This document shows positions 12,220 through 23,129 of a stretch of 64,000 nt of DNA, in pieces (position 1 is the stretch's first letter; every line of letters begins with the position of its first letter). Position numbers and translations under genes: made by a program. Under the pieces are notes generated by a model. The model was given only the letters and a program-made list of their open reading frames with translations. It did no database searches and had not been told where the DNA came from. The stretch is from Sarocladium kiliense (taxonomy: Eukaryota; Ascomycota; Sordariomycetes; Hypocreales; Sarocladiaceae): NCBI GenBank assembly GCA_030734395.1, contig JAUZTG010000042.1, positions 682,001-746,000 on the forward strand, written 5' to 3'.

Positions 12220-14157
12220 ATGAAGCAATCTATTCTCTCAACGATCGCGCTGCTGGTGCTCGGTCAACATGCGAGCGCGCTCAGGGTTTTGATCATTGCA
12301 GACCATAATCGTGACGGCAAGGCTGATTGCAAGGACCTGAACGTTGCAAACAGATGTTCTGTCGACACGCCCGAAGCTCTATTCCTCCCTGCCATTACCG
12401 ACACAGATAGACGATGCTCAAAGAAAATCTTACCCGAGACAGGCGCGGAGGACTTTCAGAAATGCCATGATGGCGCGGACAACGTTCTACGACACCCTGA
12501 GCGACTTGCTCCGCTCATCACGAAGCCTATAAAGGGCTTGAGCAATGACGCCACTGGGGCAATCACTGTTGCGTGTGACACGAAGAAGTGGAAGGGCTGT
12601 GAGAACAAGATTCGCATTTTCCAAGACCTGGATGGAGAGTGGACGTATGTTGCAGCAAACCATACCTTCTCGGCAAACCAACTCAAGACAGGACTCAAGC
12701 TTGGTGTAGACGGGCGCGACATCCGTCGACCAAACGTCTGGGACGGCAGAGTGCAACTCGAATTGCACGTCAAGGACAGCAAACGCAACAAGGAAGCCTC
12801 TGACTGTGTAGCGATGCGCGTCTCTCCGCTTGTCACCCACCATCATCTTCAGGATGCTGAGAAGGTCTTCTCATTCGGCCAGACCCTGGACTACCCGCCG
12901 TATGAGCAGATGAAGAAGGACCTAGTTGAGGCTGTGGAAGCCGCAGGATTTGAGGAGCCTATTCATCATTTCAACAAGTACCAAGACCTCTGGACGCAGG
13001 ATTTTTTCGAGGCCGCGTACGCAAGCATCCCTGGGCCGAAGGGCAAGGCCGTCAGCATCCGTGTCATGGTCCGCTCTAGTGTGCCATGGAACGATGCTGG
13101 CCGAGTCGTCTTTGAAGAGCTGAGAGACGGCAACATCGGTGCTGCTCAGGACTTCCAAAGCCAGGCAGACGATTCCAACATTGACGGAACCGGAAACCTG
13201 GAAGCGATTCCACCATACAAGATAGGTGATTCACATTACCCTGCCGGTCGCATCATCATGGGGATGTTCCTTGATGACCCGCCTGCGATTCTAAACCTAC
13301 TCAAGAGTCAGGAGATTCAGGACCCCGTGGTTCTGGACAACTATTGGCTCGAGGTCGGCCACGTCGATGAATACTTCCAGTTTCTACCCGCAGATTCAGA
13401 ACGCGGCTGGGTTCTCATGGCTGCTGATCCTTCTGAAGGCATCGGTCTTCTACAGGAAGCGAAGAAGGCTGGTCATGGCGAGAAGCGGGCCAACTCTCGC
13501 TTGCCACAGCCGTACGACGGCGAGTACGCATGCATGCCGAACCATACCATTAGTGAGGTACTGCAGATGGATAACATGCTGGAGGCCAATGAGTTTGCTC
13601 ATGACAGAATCGAGTACAACATTGGCATTATCAAGAAAGAGACCGGCCTGGATGACGAGGAGATCTTGCGCATCCCTGCTGTCTATTACCCCGATGGCTG
13701 GAAGTGTGATGGTGAGGGGGAACCGATTGAGGATGATCCTGAAGAGGGCGAGGACGATGAGGACGAGGGCAATGAGAACGAGGGCGACCAGGAACGCAAA
13801 AGGAGACAGCAAAAGCTAGGACGCCGATTGAAGCGGAAGAGAGCCAGCCAGATGATGCGGCGGGACGAATATCCTGAGGTCGTTCGCCGTCCTTCCGGTA
13901 TGGAGTATGGGCTTTCCACCTTTTATCCCGCAAGTATCAACGGTCTCGTCCTACCTGGCAACATCGTCACTAGCAACCCTTGGGGACCTGTGATCGATGG
14001 TGTCGACATCCTTGCCAAAGCTATCGAGACATCGTACGGCAAGGTCGGGATGAACCTCACTTTTGTTGACGACTGGTTCTCGTTGCGCGCCGGGCAGGGA
14101 GGTGTGCATTGTGCGACTAACGCATGGCGGGATGTCGGGGATGCGAAGTGGTGGTAA
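12220..14157 (+). CDS. Secreted peptidylarginine-deiminase (PAD) family protein
   Basis: A 645-aa intronless protein with a signal peptide (cleavage likely after ASA, residue about 20). The C-terminal part has the PAD catalytic fold: W/Q-D-containing motif DLWTQDFFEAAY (about 256-267), EVGHVDEY (378-385, catalytic His and Asp) and GGVHCATN near the C-terminus with nucleophile Cys 631. PADs convert peptidyl-arginine to citrulline; vertebrate enzymes need calcium. Unlike animal PADs, this one is predicted to be secreted. Between the second and third motifs sits an insertion of an acidic run (about 498-525) followed by a strongly basic run (about 526-548, containing KRRQQK and RRLKRKR). These dibasic sites could be cut by Kex2-type proteases. 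Neighbours are amino-acid and organic-nitrogen permeases. Activity is inferred from conserved residues. Confidence 0.88.
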   Translation: MKQSILSTIALLVLGQHASALRVLIIADHNRDGKADCKDLNVANRCSVDTPEALFLPAITDTDRRCSKKILPETGAEDFQKCHDGADNVLRHPERLAPLITKPIKGLSNDATGAITVACDTKKWKGCENKIRIFQDLDGEWTYVAANHTFSANQLKTGLKLGVDGRDIRRPNVWDGRVQLELHVKDSKRNKEASDCVAMRVSPLVTHHHLQDAEKVFSFGQTLDYPPYEQMKKDLVEAVEAAGFEEPIHHFNKYQDLWTQDFFEAAYASIPGPKGKAVSIRVMVRSSVPWNDAGRVVFEELRDGNIGAAQDFQSQADDSNIDGTGNLEAIPPYKIGDSHYPAGRIIMGMFLDDPPAILNLLKSQEIQDPVVLDNYWLEVGHVDEYFQFLPADSERGWVLMAADPSEGIGLLQEAKKAGHGEKRANSRLPQPYDGEYACMPNHTISEVLQMDNMLEANEFAHDRIEYNIGIIKKETGLDDEEILRIPAVYYPDGWKCDGEGEPIEDDPEEGEDDEDEGNENEGDQERKRRQQKLGRRLKRKRASQMMRRDEYPEVVRRPSGMEYGLSTFYPASINGLVLPGNIVTSNPWGPVIDGVDILAKAIETSYGKVGMNLTFVDDWFSLRAGQGGVHCATNAWRDVGDAKWW

Positions 14158-15852
14158 GAACGTTGTAGACTTCTTTTAGAGAAATAACGAAGAACAACAT
14201 GACAAGAAATTCGAGCAACTCTCCTTGTGGGATTCAGGATCACATTTCTCGTCAGGTGCCGAACTAACTACTCGCGTTTCCTTACATAGTTCCCGGCTCA
14301 AAGGCCGTCACCCTGACAGTCTGAGGAGCCACTGCCACCAACGTCGATTCAGATCTCCGACATGTACCATGCACAAGTCGCAGGCAATACACCAAGTTAC
14401 CAACCTGGCGCATCATGTCTTCTCGCTTCCATGCGAGGGTAGCTACCCCAGACTGCCAAGGGTCGGCATCTTGGCCATGCTTTCCCCAATCTCCTTGATC
14501 CTGGTCAGCTATCGACTAGAGGGAGCAGCTTTTCGCCGATCCTGCTTCGTTGACATGCCAGTATGGCAGGGGCTATACGAATAGCATATCAGACATCCGA
14601 AACCGTGGTCTCGATTCATGTGTGCATGATTGAGGAAGCTCGTATCTGCCATGACATCTGAAAGCAGCGCAGATAGAGCCAGGGTATATTACCCGATATC
14701 GACCATGGCGCTTGTCGGGCAACAACACGACAGGCTTACCTTTCGCAAGCTCTCTTAGCCAGACAAAGTCAGGTTCTCTGCACGGTGCTAGTGGTTCATT
14801 AGAGTGGCAACAGCATGCTCTGGTTCCCCGCGCCTGTGGCAAAGCGACAATACAATATCCCGGTTTCCATGCCGGACGTTGTGAAAACGAGTCATCTACC
14901 ACGCTAGGACGCACATGGGCGATTGTGGCTTTTCTAGAACCAAACTCGATAAGTAAGACGGACGCAGTGGCCTATCAAGCCATCTCAATTTCACCGCGGA
15001 ATGGTGGCTGATTGCCAAGATTGGGTTTGGCTGGCGCCGCATGAAGCCACCCGCAGCGCTTAAACATTGATGAGGCTTCGGATCGTGCACGCGGTGTGGC
15101 GTCTGGGTTCTTTGCAATGCTGGGGCTTGTGTTGTCTCCTGGGAAAGTAGAAACGTCCTAGCACTTGAAGATGAGTTACTGAGCTTGTCGTTTAAGCATG
15201 TTTTTAAAGCTTAGACTACTGAATTGTTAGCGGTGGCGTTGCGGCATTGAGCGGGTATTAGCTGTACGTTCCCATCCTTAGCAGCCAGCCGTCGGATGAT
15301 GCATCACACAACTCACCAGCGACATTCACAGACCCTGGTCTTGCTGACACTAATCGATCGCTCAACAAAGCTGTCGGATCTGGGGTCCCTACCCCAGCCG
15401 GGCAGTCCTTTAGCCGCCTATCGGAACGGGGTACGAGGTGAGGCTGGAACGAACCACTCCCAGGGCCAATTTCTATCAGGTCAGAGATACGTGCGGGGTT
15501 GCGTTGACACACCCGTATAACCTTGTGCTGCAACTGATAATCCTTCCATTCTTAGTTAGAAATCGGTATCTCAACATGCAGCGTTGGCAAATAAGCTAGG
15601 TCGATCCCTGGGAGGTGGATTAAGCTTCTCCACAACGAACCACGCGGAGGCCTTTGCCTGATAAGACGATTGACCTTTAGAGGCTTAGGCGAAGAAACAC
15701 AGGGTCTGGGGTTGAGTAGCCCTGAGCTTTATAAGTTCTTGGCCTTGTCCCATCAAAAGGGCAGCCTTGTCCAGGAAGCCTTCGTCGCATAACCCGCCAC
15801 TCTCAAGTCCTCTCAGCTCTCTCAGGTCGCTGTGTGCGCACAACGACACATC
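14158..15852. other. Gene-free 1.7 kb between PAD-like gene and MFS permease
   Basis: No frame here shows a domain, signal peptide or splice-supported structure. The last part carries the MFS promoter. I see no repeat or mobile-element relic. Confidence 0.4.
15728..15735 (+). promoter_or_regulatory. TATA-like box of the MFS permease
   Basis: TTTATAAG about 120 bp upstream of the ATG at 15853, a normal distance for a fungal TATA element. Spacing and match are the only evidence. Confidence 0.35.
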
Positions 15853-17459
15853 ATGACTTCATTCACAGACGAGAAGAAGGACCTCGAGGTCGCTGCCAGT
15901 GTCCCTGGCGATGCAGGCCCAGTCCTTGAATCTATTGATCACGTCGCCGAAGCCAGGCTGGTTCGCAAGCAGGATCTTCGTGTGCTGCCGATGGTGTTTC
16001 TGATGTACTTCTTCACCTTCCTCGACCGAACCAACCTCGGCAATGCGAGAATCGCAGGTATGGAGGCTGACTTGGGCCTGGGGACGTATGGCTTCAATAT
16101 CGGCGCGTGTCTCTACTACCTTATTTACTTCTTCGCCGACATCCCTGCTGCGCTCTGCGTCAAGAAGTTCGGATTCCTCGTTCTGCCATTGAGCTGCATT
16201 GCCTTCGGTCTTGTGACAATTGGAACGGCCTTCATCAAGAACAGCGCCAGCTTCTACGCGATCCGATTGCTGCTCGGTCTTACGGAGTCATTCCAGTTCC
16301 CCGGTCTCAGCTACGTCGTGTCGCGTTACTACCGTCGTCATGAGGTCACCACCCGAGTCTCGTTCTTCATGCTTGGTGCGGCAGGTTTGGCAGGAGGCTT
16401 CGGTGGCATCCTTGCCTCTGGTCTTCTGGCGCTGGAGAACGTTGGTAGCGTCACTTCCTGGCGTGTCATCTTCCTGGTTGAAGGGTAGGATCCGTGATAA
16501 ATCGCCAGCTTTACTGATATCGAAACCATGCTGACAAGCCCATTAGCATCATCACTGTCGGCGTCGGCATCCTCTCTCTGTGGTTCTTCCCTGCCGACCC
16601 ATCGAAGACTCGCATGTTCAATGAGGAAGAGCGCGCAATGGCACTGGCTCGCATTTTCCACGATCAGCCCGCCATCCAGGAGCATAAGGAGAAGATGACC
16701 TGGGGCCTCATCAAGCGCGGAGTGTTTAACGTCAACGTCATGGTCGGAGCGTGGATCTACATCTGCGATCAGATCACCGTCCAGGGTCTCTCCATCTTCA
16801 CCGCGACCATTCTCCGACTTAATTTCCCAGAGAAATCTTTGATCCAGATCCAGCTTCTCTCCTCGGCTCCACCCTTGGTCGGAATGGTAGTTGGTCTCCT
16901 AGTGGCTTACATCACGATGAAGACTCGAAAGCACGGTATTGCCATCGCACTATGCGCCTCACTCTGCGTTCTCGGCTATGCGATTTGGATTGGTTCCTCG
17001 AACCCTCAGGCTCGATTTGCAGCCATTTTCTTCAACACTGCTGGTGGCTTCAGCTTCGGTGTCCTTATCCTTGGTTGGACTCTCTCGAACGCTGCGCCAG
17101 ACACCATCAAGAACGTCGCGAACGGAGCGGTTTCTGGTCTTGCAAACATCGGTCAGTACTCACCAATAGGTCCTACAGACATATGTCTGTGTTGAATCTG
17201 TCTAACCACTTTTACAGGATCCATCGTCGCCACTTGGAGCTACATCAACACGGATGCAAAGACAGGCTACCGGATTGGCAACTCGCTCAACACTGCCACT
17301 GCAATTACGGTCATCATAGCATCTCTGGGACTTGTCGTGTACCAGAAGAGGGAGAACAAGAAGCGTGCAGCTGGTGGCCGTGACTACCGCCTTGACCGCC
17401 CTGATGCAGAGGTTGCCCGCCTCGGACACCTCCATCCCGAGTTCCGCTACATCCACTAG
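15853..17459 (+). CDS. Dal5-type MFS permease (anion:cation symporter family)
   Basis: A 492-aa major facilitator protein from three exons (introns 16485-16546 and 17152-17217). The frame has the family signature near the first membrane segment (MYFFTFLDRTNLGNARIAG), 12 hydrophobic segments, and a cytosolic centre beginning FPADPSKTRMFNEEER. Relatives carry allantoate, dipeptides, nicotinate, biotin precursors or other organic anions. The exact substrate is not readable. The start is the ATG at 15853; nothing upstream in frame is initiator-like except a GTG. It lies between the PAD-like gene and the Cys-rich peptide. Confidence 0.9.
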
Positions 17460-18236
17460 ATTCTTGAGGAGGAGTTTATGTGTTTTATAGCGACGCAGCC
17501 TGTCATCGCGGATCGCTTTGTGAATCTCCCTAAGATTGTAGTTTTCCAGATAGCTTGGAACGGGATTATTATCCAACCCCTGAACAATACAACATGAGAT
17601 TCCAGCTTTTGCGGCCCAAAGAAAGACCTTTCATTCTTCTGCGATCCTTGCGCATAGTGTCTACCGAATATGCTGCTCGCAATCAACGGACAGCTCGCTT
17701 GAAACGCTGATCCCAGTGACGGATTCATACCCTGACAGCTGAAACACAACAAAATCCCCAGTGATGGGTATCGTATTAATACGATCCACGGAATCCATGG
17801 CGTGCGTTAGAAGAATCCTTCAAAGTTGTCAGAGAGAAGTCCCTGAATTATTCAAGTAACCATCGCTGAAACTTTGAAGGTGACAGATGGGACTGATCAG
17901 TTGGAGATCAGCAGCCAAGCGCCCGTGTCGGTTTCTCCGTACGGGGATGAGACCCAATGGGAGCTATCGGCGCGTGTGCCTCCCAGAAGCGACAGGCCGA
18001 GCTCAAAGACACCACAGACCTATTCTGGAGCAAGGGCATATCAGGCTTCGCATTACATGCTGCCCGAGACACTGAGGACGAACAGGGAAACTGTCGTGTA
18101 TATAAAGGGTTGAAGGCTCGCGTCAGTTCCTCATGAAATTCGGTAAGCAAGACTTCTACCACACAAACCTTCAACTTCAATCTCCTCAAATAGGCTCACA
18201 CGCCCAGTCTTCCCAAGAACACCATCGCAAGCCATA
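17460..18236. other. Intergenic region containing the Cys-rich peptide promoter
   Basis: Short frames only. The region contains the MFS terminator and, at its end, a strong TATA box for the peptide gene. Confidence 0.45.
18099..18106 (+). promoter_or_regulatory. TATA box of the Cys-rich peptide gene
   Basis: TATATAAA, a near-perfect TATA box 131 bp before the ATG at 18237. A consensus box at this distance suggests strong or inducible transcription. Confidence 0.55.
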
Positions 18237-18516
18237 ATGCGTGTCTCCGTCTTCGTCTCCGCCCTGTTAGCCGCCGTCGCGGCTGCTGCGACCATCCCTA
18301 CCGAGCTTGATGCCCGTGTGGCCGTACCCGAGACGCTCGCCAAGCGGTGCAAATGTGTAAGACTGACTACCTCATCACAACCATCGATCTTCATTGTCTC
18401 TGACTTTTCTCTTCTTGCAGGTCTGTAACGAAAACGCCTGTGACGGACCTCCCTGCTGTGGAAATGGCAGCTGCAGCCCGGATGAATGCGAGAATGACAC
18501 GGGTCGACGTATCTGA
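18237..18516 (+). CDS. Small secreted 8-cysteine prepropeptide with Lys-Arg site
   Basis: A 71-aa protein from two exons (intron 18357-18420, GTAAGA to CTTGCAG). Residues 1-18 are a clear signal peptide (MRVSVFVSALLAAVAAAA). Residues 19-37 look like a short propeptide ending in Lys-Arg, the Kex2 cleavage sequence. The remaining 34 residues start with CKCVC and contain eight cysteines (C-x-C-x-C, a CC pair, then two singles) plus several Asp/Glu. Such a peptide could be a disulfide-rich effector or, because of the CxCxC and CC clusters, a metal-thiolate binder. I recognise no family. It ends only 151 bp from the convergent ferric/cupric reductase, with a Ctr copper transporter beyond. The TATA box and good splice sites support a real gene. 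Confidence 0.75.
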
Positions 18517-18667
18517 GCTGGTCTCAATGGCGAAATACACCAAGACTTAGACCTCTCCAGCTGTGAAGGAGGCAATCAATACCAATTCAGACTTCTTCTG
18601 TGAATTATACTTTTGGACGCTTTCATATTGAGATGTATATCTGAACGGAGCCTATCACGCCGTTTCA

Positions 18668-20943
18668 TCAAGCCCACGAGAAGTGTTCCGTGTGCAAATA
18701 TACTTCCCCAGAGCTTTTCCCATTCACAATGCGTAGGTTCTCTTTCGCTACCGCATTGCGCACATCTTGCAGCATCGTATCTGGCCCACACACAAACACG
18801 CTTAGACGTTCGCCAGCCTCCGCCGCGACTGAAGCTTCTTCATGGATCATAGAGGGCAGGTCTGGTCGGCCATGATGGAGAGGCTCTGTTTGAACTGGAG
18901 ATGTCTCCATGTCCGCAATTCCACTTGCTTTGGTCTTCCCTTGGGTTGGTGGCGGATGAGACGGCACAAGATCCGCTTCTTGATCAGCTTTTCCGGTAAC
19001 ATATACCTGGACATCGGTGGCCGTTGTTGGTTCAATCAATGCGGACGACTTCGAGAGAGTCTCGGCGATAGCTTTCTGGAACCACATCCTACTACTTGTG
19101 TCTCGAGTTGCGAGAATAACCCGAAGCGAAGGGGCTTTCAACTTCGACGGCGTTTCCGAGCCTGCCGAATCGGTGCTTGCTTCCGGGTCAACCTTCTCGC
19201 TTGGTTCTTGCTGACTGAATTCCTGTTCTTCTCGGCTGGCAAGCAACGCCTCACGCCTCTTGAACAGCTCGACGAAAGGTAGCACCCAGCCAGCTCCGGA
19301 GCCGCCTGCGATGATCATTACTCGATCTGCATGGGCAAACTGAGGCATATTGATTCCTCCATAAGGTCCATCGATAAGCACTGGTACAGAAGCACCAGGA
19401 TTGTTCAAAGCGTGGTTGTAAAGCTTCTCTGTCAAGCCCTTTTGGTGACGGATGTAGAACACAAGCTCAGACTTGACATGGGCCTGGTTGGCGGGCGGAG
19501 GTAGCGAGCAAATCGTGAAAGGATGTGATGACATGCGTTGCAGTCCGAAGCTCGTGAAACGGAGGAAGCAATGCTGACCTGGCTTCCATGTGTGGTTCTT
19601 GACTGGAATCGTGATGCGCGTGAAGCCGTTTTCTTCTACCTGAAGGTAGGCTTTCCGGGCGAGGCCGTATTCGAAGATGGTTCGCATCCAAGAGAAGCCG
19701 AAGCATGGAACATATACTGCAGCTGTAGCGATGAAGTAATGCCTGGTATCGATAAGTTAGTTCCCGATTTCAATCCAACGGTCGCGGGTTCCAAAATACT
19801 CGTGGAACAGAAGTTTGACGTACCAGGAAGTGAGCGTGTAGTCGCAGTGGAAGAAGAAGATGAGAATAAAGACGACTGCGGCCAAGTAGTGTGTCATCTT
19901 GAAGAACTCGTAGCCAAGTTTCCTATTTTGCGTCAGTTACCACTCCTACACTAGAGACTTGGTGATTTCGATGCTGTGAGAGAGTAACATACCGGAATAC
20001 ACTATGTGAGGCGAAAGTAAGCCATGCCTGGAAGATCAAGGCAACAATCCCCGTCCAGTAAAAGAGGTTGCTCATCTCCCATTGCATTACCATGTCATGA
20101 AATCGAATGTGATAGACAATGAATGGGAACGTGTGCACCAAAGCCAGGACGAAGAAGGCATAAGCAGTCCATCTGTGGAACACTTGTAGTTTCTCGTGTG
20201 AGACGCCAGTGAGGAGGGTGATCCAGTTGGTCTTGCTGGCCGTTGCGCTGTAAGGCAGTTCGTTGTCAGCTTCCATATGTCTCCAGCTTGAACATACTTT
20301 CGCAGTGGAGTTTGGAGCATGGACGGTTACGGCAACTTACAAGACGAATGGCATGCACGCCAAGGCCATCCAACCCGCGCGGGTGCCAAGAGGCGGCGAT
20401 CCGCCAAAGTCCAAGGTGGACCAGTAGTAAGGCTGAGGGACCAACGTCATGCCTTTGCAATAATGTTAATCAACCATACAAGAAAGATGAAAGTCTTGAT
20501 TACATTGCCAACTTACAGAAGAAGTAGATGGCTCCTACCAGGGCAAGTAGGAGTAAGCCTACAGGCGCCGAGTTCCAGCGCAAGGACTTGATGTGGAAGC
20601 CACGATAGGACAGATATCGGATCAAGGCTACTGTTTTCCGCCATAATGACGGTCCTCGGATTGAAGAGAAGTTGAGGACTTTAGAGAGGACATTCCCGAT
20701 TATGAACAGCCCAATGGCACACATGAAGAATGCGACCGTCGGCAAGGCGTAGACATGATCCGCGATGTACCTATCAAGCACTGTTAGCTTTATATTGCGC
20801 AGTAACCGCTTAAGTACTAGATCATCGACTCACCAGAAGTGCCAGCGGTGCATGTAGTATTCGCATTGCTCCTCGGTGAAGCCATCGCAGGTGAAGGCGC
20901 GGCTTCCAGTGAGTTGGACTGGTGGAGTGAGCCAGCTGGCCAT
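18668..20943 (-). CDS. Ferric/cupric reductase (FRE family) transmembrane protein
   Basis: A 634-aa reductase moving electrons from NADPH through FAD and two hemes across the plasma membrane to reduce Fe(III) or Cu(II). Six exons; introns 20771-20833, 20453-20516, 20248-20340, 19923-19992 and 19743-19823; frame closes exactly. The N-terminal extracellular segment has two Cys (TCDG and EQCEYY). The ferric_reduct core has the bis-heme histidines (HRWTAYAFFVLALVH; MTHYLAAVVFILIFFFH) and the motif ASKTNWITLLTGVS. The FAD part shows HPFTICS, and the NADPH part shows a glycine loop (IIAGGSGAGW) and CGPDTM. The C-terminal half has a low-complexity insertion between the NADPH motifs. The gene is divergent from a Ctr copper transporter, so copper reduction coupled to uptake is the likely job (inference). 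Confidence 0.92.
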
Positions 20944-21810
20944 GGCGGAAGCGAGACACTCCCCAGGAAGTGTGCAAACAAGTCAAGCTATGAGAAAATA
21001 CAGACGTGATTTCTTCTTACAATTTCTCACACCAAAAGAATGTTCAGACCGCGTAACAGTAGCAATAAGTGGTAGATGGTTGAAGTCTGAAGTTGCCTGA
21101 AGAGTCGTACGGTATGGTCTAAATCCGCGGGTGCAGCTACGTACTCTGGACCTAGAATCACGACACAAGGCCGAGAAAAATCGCCCTATCTATTCAAACG
21201 ATTAGAATTGCAGGCCCCCATTTCTAAAGCCTTATCCCACGTAACAGTAAGCAGTCGTAATCTGGATCCCCCTCATGGAGCCGCAAACGTCCGCTATGCA
21301 CGACTATGAACACGCAACAGAATCGACAACAAGCTCAGAAACCGACCGACACCGAGCACATTTGAGCAAGTTTCGGCCGAATTGGGTACGTTTTGGAGAC
21401 CGTCAAGTTCGAAACTAGCGCACAATTCCACGTTGTTCCCGCGATTGATGCCCCAAGGTTGCTGTTTTTGTGGCGCCGTTGATCCGACTTAGCCGGACAG
21501 GTCCAATAGCAGTTGCTGAATGACAATTAACGCAACCAGGATAGTGTCAAGGATAAGCCTCGCTCATCGCAAAGCAATTGAAAGCCTTTGTAGTTGGCGT
21601 TGTCACTTGGTTGCATTCTGAGAGGACCTACGTTGCAGGAGCCTTGTCTCCATGTCTCCTCCTCGACTCCCATCAGTCTTGCCACTCATTGACTTCTGTT
21701 CCTAATCTGTGGCCTGCTCTTTTCGTTTCTTGGACATCTTAATCCGCCTTGCAATTGGGAGTCATTCAATCATTTCCTCCTTATTGTCGTCATTACAGCC
21801 AGCCAGCAAT
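20944..21810. promoter_or_regulatory. Shared divergent promoter, metalloreductase / Ctr copper transporter
   Basis: This 867-bp gap separates the starts of the reductase and the copper transporter, so both are driven from it. TGAGCAAG at 21363-21370 is one base from the yeast Mac1 copper-response element (TTTGCTCA on the other strand). One near match is weak evidence of copper control. Confidence 0.45.
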
Positions 21811-22456
21811 ATGGATATGGACATGGGCTCAAGCACTACGGCAATGGCCATGCCTACGTCAACCGACAGTAGCTCTACAACAATGTCCTCCTCAACAAGC
21901 ATGCATATGGACGTGGTATTCTTTACCGCAACAGATACTCCTCTCTGGGCCAGCTCCTTCACACCCAACAGCACAGGACAATATGCCGGGGTGTGCATTT
22001 TCCTCATCGCTTTCGCCATCATCTTCCGCCTTACAGTAGCGCTCAGGATCAACTTGTTCAGTGTCCTGGCTGCGATAGAACGCCGACAGCAAGGAGGAGC
22101 TTTGCTCTCCGCATACAATGTCGAGGCCCCCAAGGGAGGGGGCTGTGGTACTAACGGGCCAGGTGCGCGTCGGCCATGGAGAGCAAGCGATACATTCATG
22201 AGGGCATCGTTGGACGTGATTCTCGCCGGGACGAGTTATCTCCTGTAAGTTGTCGCCATATCTTCTGAAGCAACATGCTGAATGATTTCACAACTATCCT
22301 CATTACTCAGGCGTGGATACACTGACATGATGTACCTCCTGTAGTATGCTTGCAGTTATGACGATGAATGTCGGCTACTTTTTATCCGTTCTTGCCGGTG
22401 TCTTTGTCGGGAGTGTACTCTGTGGGCATTGGACGGGTGCGATCATCGCACATTGA
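21811..22456 (+). CDS. Ctr-family copper transporter
   Basis: A 181-aa copper(I) transporter from two exons (intron 22245-22344). The N-terminus is methionine-rich (MDMDMGSS, MAMP, MHMD), as expected for copper capture. TM1 is YAGVCIFLIAFAIIFRL. After a cytosolic loop TM2 holds MLAVMTMN (the M-x3-M selectivity motif), and TM3 has GVFVG (GxxxG helix packing). Family members form trimers in the plasma or vacuolar membrane. The C-terminus is short and ends in CGHW...IIAH instead of a full HCH motif. Divergent transcription with the reductase fits the known pairing of Cu(II) reduction and Cu(I) import. Confidence 0.93.
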
Positions 22457-23129
22457 TCTCATTGAGGAATGAGTGGTATAGAGATGGAGAAAGAGAAGAA
22501 GCTTTGATTAGAGCAGCCGCACGGCCACACATCCAATCTTTTCATGCAAAAAGCCGCCAGAGCCTGGTCCAGCTGCTCACTTATAGCTCACAACCTCGCT
22601 TCCCAAGCATAGAGCTATAAGGGTAACCACTGCGTCTCGTACAATGGCCAGATACTCCCAACCGGCCCCATGGGTGATCGCCAGAGGTGCTATCGCTTCA
22701 ATACCTGTAGGTGCAGAGCTTTTCTGCACTTTCTAACCAGCTTCTGACAACGCAATCTCATCACCGCCCGTACACCTGTCGCTCGCGAAGTTTGGATTGG
22801 AGGTTCGGAAGGCTCAGCCGTCACGGCACTCGATCGCGAGATCTGGGTCAAGGATATCGCCCCTACAGGCATTGGGGTGACTATAGAGGTTCTTGGGATC
22901 GGAGGTGGGCATTCAAGGGGTTCGAGACCCCGTGGATGCTCCAAGATGAAACCCTCGGGAATCGTTTGGGTTCTTTGAAGATGATGTTGCAGACTTTGAC
23001 AATGTTAGCATGAGAAGTTGGCATTCATGTACAACCGGATACTCTACAGACCTCGACTCTAGCTCTGCAATATATTGTCTATAAACTATGTCAATACGGG
23101 AGTTTCACTGGCTAGCATGTCAGTTCGAC
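22457..23129. other. Intergenic region with an unresolved coding-like patch
   Basis: Around 22531-22975 several frames have reasonable composition (one plus-strand frame reads HCVSYNGQILPTG), but each is interrupted by stops and I could not find one consistent spliced model. Treat it as non-coding or as a decayed small gene. Confidence 0.3.

Noticed and set aside
19538..19954. 138-codon frame antisense to the first ferric reductase
   Set aside because: It is a shadow of the reductase exons and intron on the other strand; composition mirrors the coding strand.
22905..22935. tRNA T-arm-like sequence GGGGTTCGAGACCCC
   Set aside because: The loop matches a B box, but there is no A box at the right distance and no acceptor stem could be paired.
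22531..22975. Coding-like patch downstream of the copper transporter
   Set aside because: Frames such as HCVSYNGQILPTG look protein-like, but every model needs an in-frame TAG or an arbitrary acceptor. Several conflicting spliced models were possible, none better than the others.
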